From: Rhizobium sp. Q54
GTDB taxonomy: Bacteria > Bacteroidota > Bacteroidia > Flavobacteriales > Flavobacteriaceae
Direction of reading: 5' to 3'
DNA length: 64,000 nucleotides
Assembly (NCBI GenBank): GCA_943328505.2
Contig: CALQAH020000002.1
Location: forward strand, 1 to 64,000
Each line of letters opens with the position of its first letter. The stretch's first letter is position 1. The position numbers and the translations under genes were made by a program. Under the pieces are notes generated by a model that saw nothing but the letters and a program-made list of their open reading frames with translations, made no database searches and had not been told where the DNA came from. Below are positions 1-8,002 of the stretch, piece by piece.

Positions 1-2903
1 CTAGCAAGCTCTTCATGATTTACAATTTGATGAATGGTAGTATAAACTTCTTCTCTTAAAGTTGATACGATTAAACCATTTTCGATAGCTTTAGTAATCG
101 CTAAATCAACATCTTTTTTTGTTTTTACAAAAGATAAAATTTCATGAATAATGTTTCCGTATTCAATAGATTTTTGTTGTTTGGTATTCCACATTAAGCT
201 TTCTCGTTGTGCAATTTTAATGCTTTTAGGGTTAAAAGTTGTAGCCACTTGTGGTATTGTTTGTGTTATTTGTAGATTGCTTTTTTCTAAGGAAAGCTTA
301 TTTGAAATTCCAAACTCATATTCCATGATGCTTTCATCAAACTTGTTTTCTTGTAAAAATTTGATGAAAAACGAGGACATGTTATTGGGCAAATCTCCTT
401 TTTTACCAATATTCATGGAAGATATTATGTATAATTGCTCTTCGGCACGTGTTAATGCTACATATAAAACATTGATCGTGTCCAGTAAATCTTCTTGTGT
501 TTTTTGATGATAAACTATTGATGCCTCTTCACCGAAATTTTCAACACTCTTATTTTTATCAACTAAAACTTTAGGCAAACCCATAGTTTTTTCATCGGCA
601 TTGAGCCAAATTTTTTCGCGTGGTCCTTTTCCAAAATCTTCTTCCGCAAATGGGAAAATTACTACCGGGAATTCCAATCCTTTTGCCTTGTGAATGGTCA
701 TAATCCGAACCGCATCGTTTCCTTCGGGAGATGGAATACTCAATTTTTCGCCGTTTTTGTTCCAATAATTTAAAAAATCGGATATTCCTGATTGGTTTCT
801 AACATCGCGTTCTAAAACAATATCTAGAAAATATTGCACATAGGAATTCCTTTTTTCAATTGCAATTCCCATTGAAATGATAATTTCTGTCGCTTCATAT
901 AATGACTTTTTTCTGTTATTCTCAAAATTCAAATCAATTTGATGAGTAGAAAGCCAGTCTTGAAATTCCGATTCGTTTACAAATGCCATTCCTTGTGCAA
1001 TAAAATCATGAATTGGTATATTTTTGGTGTTCTTTTTAGCCAAATAATATAAAAAACTAGCCTTAGATTGCAAGTCATTATTATTGTTCAAATACGATAA
1101 AAAGTGAATAATAAATTGCACTTCTGAAGACGAATTGATGAGTAAACTTTCAGAAGATAAAATTGGAATTCCATGTTGTGTTAAATAGTTGGCAATGGCT
1201 GTTCCCTGTGCTTTTTTTCGGGTTAGGATTACAATTTCTTTGTTCTTAAAACCCTTTGTTTTTACTTTTAAAATAGTGTTGAAAGTAGCCAACAAATACA
1301 AATCGATTTTATCTAAACTCTCTTCATCTGACAATTCTGATTCATTTTCTTTGTCAATTTTTGGAATAAAAGAAATGTTTACATAGCCGCCTTTCTTTGA
1401 ATTCTCTTTTTGGCGACTGTGGTTTTTATATAAATCTTTGTAATTTTCATTATTAAATTCATTTGATAGAAATTCGAATAAATTATTATTAAACGCTATA
1501 ATTTGAGAATAACTTCGATAATTGGTGTCTAATGAAAACTGTTTTTTATCAGGATTGTTAAACGGGTTTTTTGTTTTACTCAATTCAATAAACTGCTCTG
1601 CTTTTCCGCCACGCCAACGATAAATAGACTGTTTGGGATCACCAACAATCATCAAAGAACCTCTTTCTCCCAACAAATCTTCACTTGATAATGCATTGTC
1701 AATGAGCGGAATTAAATTTTGCCATTGCATTTCCGAGGTGTCTTGAAATTCATCGATAAAGAAATGCTTGTATTTTTCACCCAATCGTTCATAAATAAAA
1801 GGAGCTGGCTGGTTTTGAATTTGATCGTAAATTAATTTATTAAACTCTGAAATTGATAGAATTCCTTGTTCTTCCTGAATTTTTTTCAATTCAATGCTCA
1901 GAGTGTTTAACAATGAAAGAGGTGTTATGTTTTTTAGAAAAGCATCGTAAAAGTTCTTCTTTTCAAATTTGGAATAAATCGATTTTAAAATTTCCAATAG
2001 AGCTGGAATAATACTTTCAATCAAAGCTCCGTCTTTAGCAGATTTATTGATTTTTATGTCATCAAATTCGTGATAAGTTTTGTTAATCGGGTTAAATTGA
2101 CCTTCTTTAATTTTGTTTAAATGATTCGGGAAATGTCCTGCTGAAAATGATTTTAAATCAATTCCATTATTCTCAATCAATAGTATAGCTTGAGTTGCTT
2201 GTTCTTTGGTTTGGCTTTCAAGTTCGTTAGAAAGTTGTGTCAATTTGATTTTAATCGTAACAAAATCAGCAATTGATTTGTTTTTAAAATGGGTAATTTC
2301 TTCTCGATTGTTTTCGTTTAAAATTAACCTTCCCGTTTCCATAATTTCACGAGAAACATCCCAAGATTTATCATCATCGGTTTTTTCCATTGTAAAATCA
2401 ACCAGTAAATTGGTCAGTTCTTCGTTGTTTCCAGCTTCGGCAATAATTGCATCAACGGCTTCAGTCAATAAATTTTCGGTATCTAATGAAACTTCAAAAG
2501 TTATGGGTAAATTCAAATCATGAGCAAATGCCCGGATGACTTTGTGTGTGAATTTATCAATCGTGGAAATATCAAAAGCAGCATAATTATGTATCAAGTT
2601 TTTGATGATGCTTTTAGCTTTTAACTGAATGTTTTGCGCACTCAAACCTGTTTCGCCTTGGATGTCCTGCATTAATTGCTGTGCTTTTTCACTTGGATTG
2701 TCTTTGGCAAACTCCGACAGATTTTCTACCACGCGGCTTTTCATTTCGTGTACTGCTTTATTAGTAAAAGTGATGGCAAGAATATTTCTATACGCATCAT
2801 TTTTACTGGAAGAAAGAATAATTTTTAAATATTCTTTGACCAAAGTATAGGTTTTCCCGGAACCCGCAGATGCGTCGTAAATAGAGAATGCTGGTTTTTG
2901 CAT
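1..2903 (-). CDS. UvrD/RecB-like ATP-dependent helicase (AddA-type), 3' end outside window
   Basis: An open frame of 967 codons runs from an ATG at 2901-2903 off the left edge without a stop, so the C-terminus is missing. The N-terminus carries Walker A as DASAGSGKTYTL (K17), and helicase motif VI (VALTRAEEQLY) lies near 440-480. This is the superfamily 1 helicase subunit of a RecBCD/AddAB-type exonuclease, which processes double-strand breaks for recombination. The start codon directly abuts the stop codon of the upstream acetyltransferase gene (TAG followed at once by ATG), so the two are probably translationally coupled. Whether a C-terminal RecB nuclease domain exists cannot be seen here. 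The family assignment is firm; AddA versus RecB naming is not decided. Confidence 0.9.
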   Translation of the reverse strand, partial: MQKPAFSIYDASAGSGKTYTLVKEYLKIILSSSKNDAYRNILAITFTNKAVHEMKSRVVENLSEFAKDNPSEKAQQLMQDIQGETGLSAQNIQLKAKSIIKNLIHNYAAFDISTIDKFTHKVIRAFAHDLNLPITFEVSLDTENLLTEAVDAIIAEAGNNEELTNLLVDFTMEKTDDDKSWDVSREIMETGRLILNENNREEITHFKNKSIADFVTIKIKLTQLSNELESQTKEQATQAILLIENNGIDLKSFSAGHFPNHLNKIKEGQFNPINKTYHEFDDIKINKSAKDGALIESIIPALLEILKSIYSKFEKKNFYDAFLKNITPLSLLNTLSIELKKIQEEQGILSISEFNKLIYDQIQNQPAPFIYERLGEKYKHFFIDEFQDTSEMQWQNLIPLIDNALSSEDLLGERGSLMIVGDPKQSIYRWRGGKAEQFIELSKTKNPFNNPDKKQFSLDTNYRSYSQIIAFNNNLFEFLSNEFNNENYKDLYKNHSRQKENSKKGGYVNISFIPKIDKENESELSDEESLDKIDLYLLATFNTILKVKTKGFKNKEIVILTRKKAQGTAIANYLTQHGIPILSSESLLINSSSEVQFIIHFLSYLNNNNDLQSKASFLYYLAKKNTKNIPIHDFIAQGMAFVNESEFQDWLSTHQIDLNFENNRKKSLYEATEIIISMGIAIEKRNSYVQYFLDIVLERDVRNQSGISDFLNYWNKNGEKLSIPSPEGNDAVRIMTIHKAKGLEFPVVIFPFAEEDFGKGPREKIWLNADEKTMGLPKVLVDKNKSVENFGEEASIVYHQKTQEDLLDTINVLYVALTRAEEQLYIISSMNIGKKGDLPNNMSSFFIKFLQENKFDESIMEYEFGISNKLSLEKSNLQITQTIPQVATTFNPKSIKIAQRESLMWNTKQQKSIEYGNIIHEILSFVKTKKDVDLAITKAIENGLIVSTLREEVYTTIHQIVNHEELA

Positions 2904-3425
2904 CTAGTTTTTATTGATTACATAAATAAAATTCAACTTGCTATCTTCTCCATAATAGGTAACTTCTTGTTCATCAATCTTTATCGCTCCAATTTTTTCA
3001 ATAGCCTTTTGCGAACGAATATTTTGTGCTCCGATATGAAAATACACTTTATCTACATATTGAAACGCATAATCTAACATCAGTTTTTTTAAAGATTTGT
3101 TGTATTCTTTGCCCCAAAAATTTCTTCCAATAAAAGTATAACCAATAATAATTGAATTGTCCTTTTTGTCATAATCATAAAAACGACTACTGCCAATGGG
3201 TTCGTTTGTTTTTGAATCACAAATAATGAACGCTCCTTTGGATTGTATTGCTCCTTCAAAATAATTTTGAAAAACGGCTCTTTGATAGCGCAATTTATTA
3301 GGATGTTGTTCCCAAACTAAGGGATCGGAAGCAATTTGAAAAAGCGACTCAAAATCTTTTTCTTCTAATGGAACTAAGTTAACAAGTTCGTTTTGGAGGT
3401 TTTCTGGCTGTAAATTAAAGTTCAT
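2904..3425 (-). CDS. GNAT family N-acetyltransferase (RimJ/RimL type)
   Basis: 173 residues from the ATG at 3423-3425 (MNFNLQPENL). A longer frame begins at 3491, but its extra 22 codons lie mainly inside an interspersed repeat (3442-3516), so the inner start is preferred. The protein shows the GNAT pattern of ribosomal or small-molecule acetyltransferases: a strand pair around IGSSRFYDYD, then GYTFIGRNFWGKEYN as the acetyl-CoA loop region, and the NIRSQKAIEKIGA helix and strand typical of RimJ/RimL. The substrate is unknown. It is the first gene of a likely two-gene operon with the helicase, with zero spacing between them. Confidence 0.85.
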   Translation of the reverse strand: MNFNLQPENLQNELVNLVPLEEKDFESLFQIASDPLVWEQHPNKLRYQRAVFQNYFEGAIQSKGAFIICDSKTNEPIGSSRFYDYDKKDNSIIIGYTFIGRNFWGKEYNKSLKKLMLDYAFQYVDKVYFHIGAQNIRSQKAIEKIGAIKIDEQEVTYYGEDSKLNFIYVINKN

Positions 3426-3441
3426 TGGTACTGCAATTGCA

Positions 3442-3516
3442 TTAGCCCAGATAGCAGTGGAAATCTCCCGATTTTTTATCGGGAATTGCAACGGATAGCT
3501 GGAAATAGCTTCTAAT
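3442..3516 (+). repeat. Interspersed flavobacterial repeat, copy A
   Basis: A 75-base sequence with TTAGCCC at its left end, an internal perfect hairpin (TCCCGAT, loop, ATCGGGA), then GCAACGG, ATAGC, GGAAA and AGCTTCTAA. The same ordered blocks occur in inverted orientation at 53112-53186. It lies between the acetyltransferase and superoxide dismutase genes. From memory, related sequences are common between genes of Flavobacterium; that is recollection, not a search. Confidence 0.65.
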
Positions 3517-3571
3517 AATGATTTAATAAAATTATACTATAATAGTGTAACTTATTTCGAAGTTAAATTTA

Positions 3572-3579
3572 TAACTTTG
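3572..3579 (+). promoter_or_regulatory. Promoter -7 box for superoxide dismutase
   Basis: TAACTTTG matches the Bacteroidota -7 consensus TAnnTTTG and lies 38 bases before the sod start. A weak -33 candidate (TTTC, 3555-3558) lies 13 bases upstream, closer than the usual 19 or so. Confidence 0.5.
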
Positions 3580-3617
3580 GGTTCATTTAATTACTAATTT
3601 TTTAAAAAATATATATC

Positions 3618-4226
3618 ATGGCTTTTGAATTACCACAATTACCTTATGCATACGATGCATTAGAACCACATATTGATGCAAGAACGATGGAAATACATCA
3701 TACGAAACATCATAACGCCTATACAACCAACCTAAACGCTGCTGTTACTGGCACCGATATGGAAGGAAAAACAATTGAAAACATTTTGATTAATTTAGAC
3801 AAAACAAACGCAGCAGTTCGTAATAATGGTGGTGGTTTTTACAATCACAATCTGTACTGGGCTGTAATGTCACCAAATGGCGGCGGTTTACCAACTGGTG
3901 ATTTATTGAATGCAATTGAAAAAGATTTTGGAACCTTTGACGAATTCAAAGCTCGCTTTGCCAAAGCAGGCGCAACACAGTTTGGTTCTGGATGGGCATG
4001 GCTTTGTGTTCATGAAGGCGGAAAATTAGAGGTTTGTGGAACACCAAATCAAGACAATCCATTGATGCCAGGTGTTGGTTGTGGAGGAACTCCTATTTTA
4101 GGAATGGATGTATGGGAACATGCTTATTATTTACATTATCAAAATCGTCGTCCTGATTATATTGAAGCCTTCTTTAGTCTAATTAATTGGTCTGAAGTTT
4201 CTAGACGTTTTGCAGTTGAGAAATAA
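3618..4226 (+). CDS. sodA: Superoxide dismutase, Fe/Mn family
   Basis: 202 residues, the usual length for the family. It converts superoxide to oxygen and hydrogen peroxide in the cytoplasm. Metal-ligand regions are visible: HHTKHHNAY (H27 region), NHNLYW, and the signature [18 protein letters not shown], which provides Asp and His ligands. It stands alone, with its own promoter and a hairpin terminator. Whether the metal is Mn, Fe or either cannot be settled by reading, so the sodA symbol is a convention here; sodB would be equally defensible. Confidence 0.95.
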   Translation: MAFELPQLPYAYDALEPHIDARTMEIHHTKHHNAYTTNLNAAVTGTDMEGKTIENILINLDKTNAAVRNNGGGFYNHNLYWAVMSPNGGGLPTGDLLNAIEKDFGTFDEFKARFAKAGATQFGSGWAWLCVHEGGKLEVCGTPNQDNPLMPGVGCGGTPILGMDVWEHAYYLHYQNRRPDYIEAFFSLINWSEVSRRFAVEK

Positions 4227-4249
4227 TTAACAATTCGACATTGCGTATA

Positions 4250-4281
4250 AACCCAATTGTGAAAGCAGTTGGGTTTTTTTT
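4250..4281 (+). terminator. Rho-independent terminator of sod
   Basis: A stem of AACCCAATTG pairing with CAGTTGGGTT (one G-U pair), loop TGAAAG, followed by a run of T. It is 23 bases after the sod stop codon. Confidence 0.85.
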
Positions 4282-4284
4282 AAA

Positions 4285-4357
4285 ATTAAACAGGCGGAAT
4301 CTCTTCCGCCTGTTTGCCCCAAATCTACCATAAACTTAACCTACTTAATTCTATGGA
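4285..4357 (-). ncRNA. Small RNA copy 1 (same 5' domain, divergent terminator)
   Basis: On the minus strand the sequence begins CCATAG, contains GTAGGTTAAGTTTATGG and then GATTTGGGGC, and ends in a perfect 12-base-pair hairpin (AAACAGGCGGAA with TTCCGCCTGTTT, 4288-4315). A -7 box TAAATTTG (4362-4369) lies just upstream. There is no open reading frame of note. The 5' domain is almost identical to the two tandem copies at 4472 and 4632, but the terminator hairpin has an unrelated sequence. The shared 5' domain with a conserved hairpin position argues for a functional RNA rather than chance. The exact 5' end is inferred from the promoter. Confidence 0.65.
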
Positions 4358-4471
4358 AATACAAATTTAACAACAATGTGTTAAAAAAGGTGTTTTTTTT
4401 ACAAATAAATTGGGATGATAGTCAAATGAGGGTAGAAATACTCCTATTAAAATAGTTTTTTAGGGAAATAA

Positions 4472-4547
4472 AATAAAAAAGGTGAAAATTTCTTTTCACC
4501 CTTTTTGCCCCAAATCTACCATAAACTTAACCTACTAATACTATGGT
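4472..4547 (-). ncRNA. Small RNA copy 2
   Basis: On the minus strand a near-ideal Bacteroidota promoter (TTTG at 4577-4580, 17 bases, TATATTTG at 4552-4559) precedes an RNA of about 75 bases. The body can form a stem ACCATA/TATGGT around a loop containing GTAGGTTAAG, followed by a single-stranded GATTTGGGGC. It ends in a terminator: GGTGAAAA pairs with TTTTCACC (4481-4500) with a flanking A/T extension, then a T-rich tract. It differs from copy 3 at one base in the RNA body. No function is recognised; one possible known family is the Flavo-1 RNA motif, which I could not test. Confidence 0.75.
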
Positions 4548-4631
4548 GGAACAAATATAAAGTCATTGAGAAGGTACAAACAAATTTTTCAGACCAACTA
4601 CCGTTAAACTCGTTAATGTGAGATTTTATAA

Positions 4632-4707
4632 AATAAAAAAGGTGAAAATTTCTTTTCACCCTTTTTGCCCCAAATCTACCATAAACTTAACCTACTAATG
4701 CTATGGT
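4632..4707 (-). ncRNA. Small RNA copy 3
   Basis: The first copy downstream of the purF-like gene, and nearly identical to copy 2: same promoter (-33 TTTG at 4737-4740, -7 TATATTTG at 4712-4719), same predicted 5' stem, same terminator hairpin (4641-4660). The single body difference is in the variable spacer before GTAGGTTAAG. Duplicated promoters suggest that dosage or paralogue redundancy matters. Confidence 0.75.
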
Positions 4708-4797
4708 GGAACAAATATAAAGTCATTGAGAAGGTACAAACAAATTTTTCAGACCAACAACCGTAATTCTCGTTAAAAAGCATAAAATGTTAAAATC

Positions 4798-6696
4798 TTA
4801 ATAAGCACGAGCATCTTTGCCTTCATAAAAATTCATAAATGCTTTATTTACAACACGATTTCCTCCTGGTGTTGGATAATCCCCGGTAAAATACCAATCC
4901 CCTAAATTTTTAGGGCAAGCAATGTGTAAGTTGTCAACCGTTTGAAAAATAATTTTTACTTGCGCTTTTATATCTTCCGAACTTAACATTTCGGCTATTT
5001 TATCGGATACTTCTTGATCTGTAAAGGGTTTGTAAATTTCGGTAACATAATTTACAACTTCATCATCTTTATAATTTTCTTGCGATTTGCATTTTAAATA
5101 AACCTCATCTACTATATGATATACGTTTCTTTCTTTTAAAAGTTCTAATGTGGCTTTAAAAGCAATAAGTCCTTCTAATTTTGCCATATCAATTCCATAA
5201 CAATCTGGATATCGAATTTGTGGTGCTGATGAAACTACAATAATGCTTTTAGGATTTAATCTATCCATCATTTTGAGGATGCTTTTCTTTAATGTAGTTC
5301 CTCGAACAATGCTATCGTCAATAATTACTAAATTATCGGTAGATTTAATCACGCCATAAGTAACATCATAAACGTGGGCCACCAAATCATCTCTACTGCT
5401 ATCCTCTGTTATAAAAGTTCTCAATTTGGCGTCCTTTATAGCAACTTTCTCCGTTCTTATTTTAACCGATAATATTTCTTCTAATTTTTCTTTAGTAAGC
5501 ACTTTCCGATTATCGAGAATGAATTTGTTTTTTCTTTGATTTAAAAAATCTTGAGCCGCTTCCACTATTCCGTAAAATGATGTTTCCGCAGTATTGGGAA
5601 TATAGGAGAAAACAGTATTGTCTGTATCATTGTCAATAGCATCTAATACCGCTGGCAAAATTAGTTTGCCCAAGTGTTTTCTTTCTTGATAAATTTCGGC
5701 ATCACTACCTCGTGAAAAATAGATGCGCTCAAAAGAACATGCTTTTTTAATGGTTGGAGTAATGATTTCCTCTTGTGTTATTTTACCATTTTTTTTAATG
5801 ATTAAGGCATGACCGGGATTTAACTCTTCCACTTTTTCAAATGGCACATTGAAAACCGTTTGAATAACGGGTCTTTCCGATGCTACTACAACTATTTCAT
5901 CATCTTGATAAAAATAAGTTGGTCTAATTCCAGCTGGATCTCTAAACACAAATGCATCGCCATGTCCTAATAAACCTGCCATTGCGTATCCACCATCCCA
6001 ACCTCGTGAAGCACGTTTTAAAATTTTAGCAATGTCTAATTTTTCTGCAATTATTGGTGAGGCTTCTCTTTTAGAAAGTCCGTTATTTTTACATTCTTGA
6101 TATAAATCGGTAACTTCATCATCGAGAAAATGACCTATTTTTTCCATAACTGTAACCGTATCCGCCATTTCTTTTGGATGCTGTCCCAATTCTACTAAAC
6201 TATTAAAAAGCTCTGTAACATTGGTCATATTAAAGTTTCCAGCCAAAATCAAATTTCGGTGCATCCAATTATTTTGACGCAAAAAAGGGTGTACACTTTC
6301 CAAACTGTTTTTCCCAAAAGTTCCATAACGCACATGGCCTAAAAATAATTCACCGATATAGGGAATATTCGCTTTTTGCAAAGCAACATTATCCTGATAT
6401 TCTGGATGCGTCAATAATTCCTCATTGATTCTAGCATTGATTTGAGCAAAAACATCTTGTATTGCTTGTGCTTGATTCGAACGAACGCGGCTAATGTATC
6501 TTTCGCCTGCCTCTACATCTAACTTAATAGATGCAAATCCTGCACCATCTTGACCTCGATTGTGTTGCTTTTCCATTAAGAGATACATTTTTTGAATCCC
6601 GTAAAAAGCTGTGCCGTATTTTTCTTTATAGAATTCTAACGGTTTTTTTAATCGTAAAAGAGCTATTCCACATTCGTGTTTTACTGCATCGCTCAT
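4798..6696 (-). CDS. purF: Amidophosphoribosyltransferase, long PurF-family form
   Basis: 632 residues, longer than the roughly 500 of classical PurF. The N-terminal class II glutamine amidotransferase domain starts MSDAVKHECGIAL; Cys9 would become the nucleophile after removal of a short propeptide. NRGQDGAG and GHVRYGTFG are further glutaminase motifs. The phosphoribosyltransferase half carries the PRPP loop VIIDDSIVRGTT near residue 460. The enzyme family makes phosphoribosylamine from PRPP and glutamine, the first step of purine synthesis. Bacteroidota often carry this long version in addition to a standard PurF, so its role may differ. It lies next to a PfkB kinase on the same strand, 144 bases downstream of it. 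Confidence 0.85.
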   Translation of the reverse strand: MSDAVKHECGIALLRLKKPLEFYKEKYGTAFYGIQKMYLLMEKQHNRGQDGAGFASIKLDVEAGERYISRVRSNQAQAIQDVFAQINARINEELLTHPEYQDNVALQKANIPYIGELFLGHVRYGTFGKNSLESVHPFLRQNNWMHRNLILAGNFNMTNVTELFNSLVELGQHPKEMADTVTVMEKIGHFLDDEVTDLYQECKNNGLSKREASPIIAEKLDIAKILKRASRGWDGGYAMAGLLGHGDAFVFRDPAGIRPTYFYQDDEIVVVASERPVIQTVFNVPFEKVEELNPGHALIIKKNGKITQEEIITPTIKKACSFERIYFSRGSDAEIYQERKHLGKLILPAVLDAIDNDTDNTVFSYIPNTAETSFYGIVEAAQDFLNQRKNKFILDNRKVLTKEKLEEILSVKIRTEKVAIKDAKLRTFITEDSSRDDLVAHVYDVTYGVIKSTDNLVIIDDSIVRGTTLKKSILKMMDRLNPKSIIVVSSAPQIRYPDCYGIDMAKLEGLIAFKATLELLKERNVYHIVDEVYLKCKSQENYKDDEVVNYVTEIYKPFTDQEVSDKIAEMLSSEDIKAQVKIIFQTVDNLHIACPKNLGDWYFTGDYPTPGGNRVVNKAFMNFYEGKDARAY

Positions 6697-6809
6697 TGTC
6701 TTGTAGTATTGTAGTTAGTTGTTCGTGTCTTTAAACCATTCAGAAATTGAGGTTCATTAAGGCTTAATTTTCTTGATGTCTTAATGGTTTGAAAACTTAT
6801 TATTGTAAC

Positions 6810-6838
6810 AAAAAATGCCCCGAAATTTCGAGGCATAA
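6810..6838 (-). terminator. Terminator downstream of the PfkB kinase
   Basis: On the minus strand TGCCTCGAAATTTCGGGGCA forms a self-complementary hairpin with one U-G pair and is followed by six T. It begins three bases after the kinase stop codon, so the purF-like gene probably has its own promoter. Confidence 0.85.
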
Positions 6839-6840
6839 AT

Positions 6841-7767
6841 TTATGATAATTCAATTTCAAATTGTGTTAAAGATTTGAATTGTTTTAGTCTTTCTTGAAC
6901 TTCTTCTTTTTGAAGGTTAACCATTCGTTCTGTTCCAAATTTCTCAACACTAAAGGAAGCTAAATTGGAACCATATATAATGGCTTTCTTCATATTGTCA
7001 AATGAAATGTTTTCACTTTGGGTTATAAACCCTGAAAAACCGCCTGCAAAAGTATCACCAGCACCGGTTGGATCAAAAACTTCTTCTAAAGGTAATGCAG
7101 GAGCAAAGAATACTTCTTTCCCTTGAAACAATAACGCACCGTGTTCTCCTTTTTTAATTACAACAAATTTTGGACCCATCATTTGGATTTTTGCAGCTGC
7201 TTTTACCAAAGAATATTCTCCTGACAATTGACGAGCTTCTTCATCATTAATCGTAATTACATCAACACGTTTTATTACTTCTAATAATTCCGGTAAGGCA
7301 CAATCCATCCAAAAATTCATCGTGTCAAGCACAACCAATTTAGGTTTTACTTCCATTTGATCCAAAACACTGCTTTGCACAAAAGGATGTAAATTGCCCA
7401 ACATTACTACATCGGCGTTTTTAAAATTTTGGGGTACAACTGGTTTGAAGTCTGCGAGAACGTTTAGCTCTGTTACTAAAGTGTCTCTTGAATTTAAATC
7501 ATTGTGATATTTCCCGCTCCAAAAGAAGGTTTTCCCTCCTTTTACAATTTCTATAGCTGAGATATCAATATTTCTATCGGTTAATAAATCTAAGTATTCT
7601 TGAGGGAAATCTTCACCAACAACCGAAACTATTGCTGATTGAATATTGAAATGTGAAGCTGAAAGCCCGATAAAAGTTGCAGCTCCTCCTAAAATTTTAT
7701 CTGTTTTCCCAAATGGAGTTTCAATGGCATCAAAAGCTACAGTTCCGACTATTAAAAGTTTGTTCAT
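6841..7767 (-). CDS. PfkB family carbohydrate or nucleoside kinase
   Basis: 308 residues with the two PfkB signatures: GGAATFIGLSASHF near residue 27 and the anion-hole and catalytic-base motif DPTGAGDTFAGGF near residues 231-243. The family phosphorylates sugars or nucleosides with ATP. The start is supported by a promoter ending 23 bases upstream. The gene sits beside the PurF-like enzyme, which hints at a ribose or nucleoside substrate, but that is inference from context only. Ribokinase and adenosine kinase are alternatives. Confidence 0.85.
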   Translation of the reverse strand: MNKLLIVGTVAFDAIETPFGKTDKILGGAATFIGLSASHFNIQSAIVSVVGEDFPQEYLDLLTDRNIDISAIEIVKGGKTFFWSGKYHNDLNSRDTLVTELNVLADFKPVVPQNFKNADVVMLGNLHPFVQSSVLDQMEVKPKLVVLDTMNFWMDCALPELLEVIKRVDVITINDEEARQLSGEYSLVKAAAKIQMMGPKFVVIKKGEHGALLFQGKEVFFAPALPLEEVFDPTGAGDTFAGGFSGFITQSENISFDNMKKAIIYGSNLASFSVEKFGTERMVNLQKEEVQERLKQFKSLTQFEIELS

Positions 7768-7790
7768 TGTATATTGTTTGAAATAATGCG

Positions 7791-7822
7791 CAAAGATAGG
7801 TCATAACTTTCAGAGATGCAAA
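7791..7822 (-). promoter_or_regulatory. Promoter of the PfkB kinase
   Basis: On the minus strand TTTG (7819-7822), 20 bases, then TATCTTTG (7791-7798): a full match to the Bacteroidota promoter pattern, 23 bases before the start codon. Confidence 0.7.
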
Positions 7823-8002
7823 GTATCCTAATTATTTACAATGTGGTAATTAAATTGAACCTAGACGCAATCTTTTAAAATTAAATGCATCTTATAGTTA
7901 TAAATAAAGTTTCATAAATTCTAACTATGAAAACACTTTCGTTTTTTTCTGTCTAAAGCAAATTTGTTTTTTATCGGTCATATGTAATTCGCATTTCATC
8001 AG

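Larger units (their letters stand above)
4471..4765 (-). repeat. Tandem duplication of a small RNA gene with its promoter
   Basis: 4471-4605 and 4631-4765 are direct repeats with a period of exactly 160 bases. Over about 135 bases I see only two differences (4540 versus 4700, and one near 4600/4760). Each unit contains terminator, RNA body, -7 box and -33 box. Transcription is inferred to be leftward, away from the purF-like gene. Confidence 0.9.
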
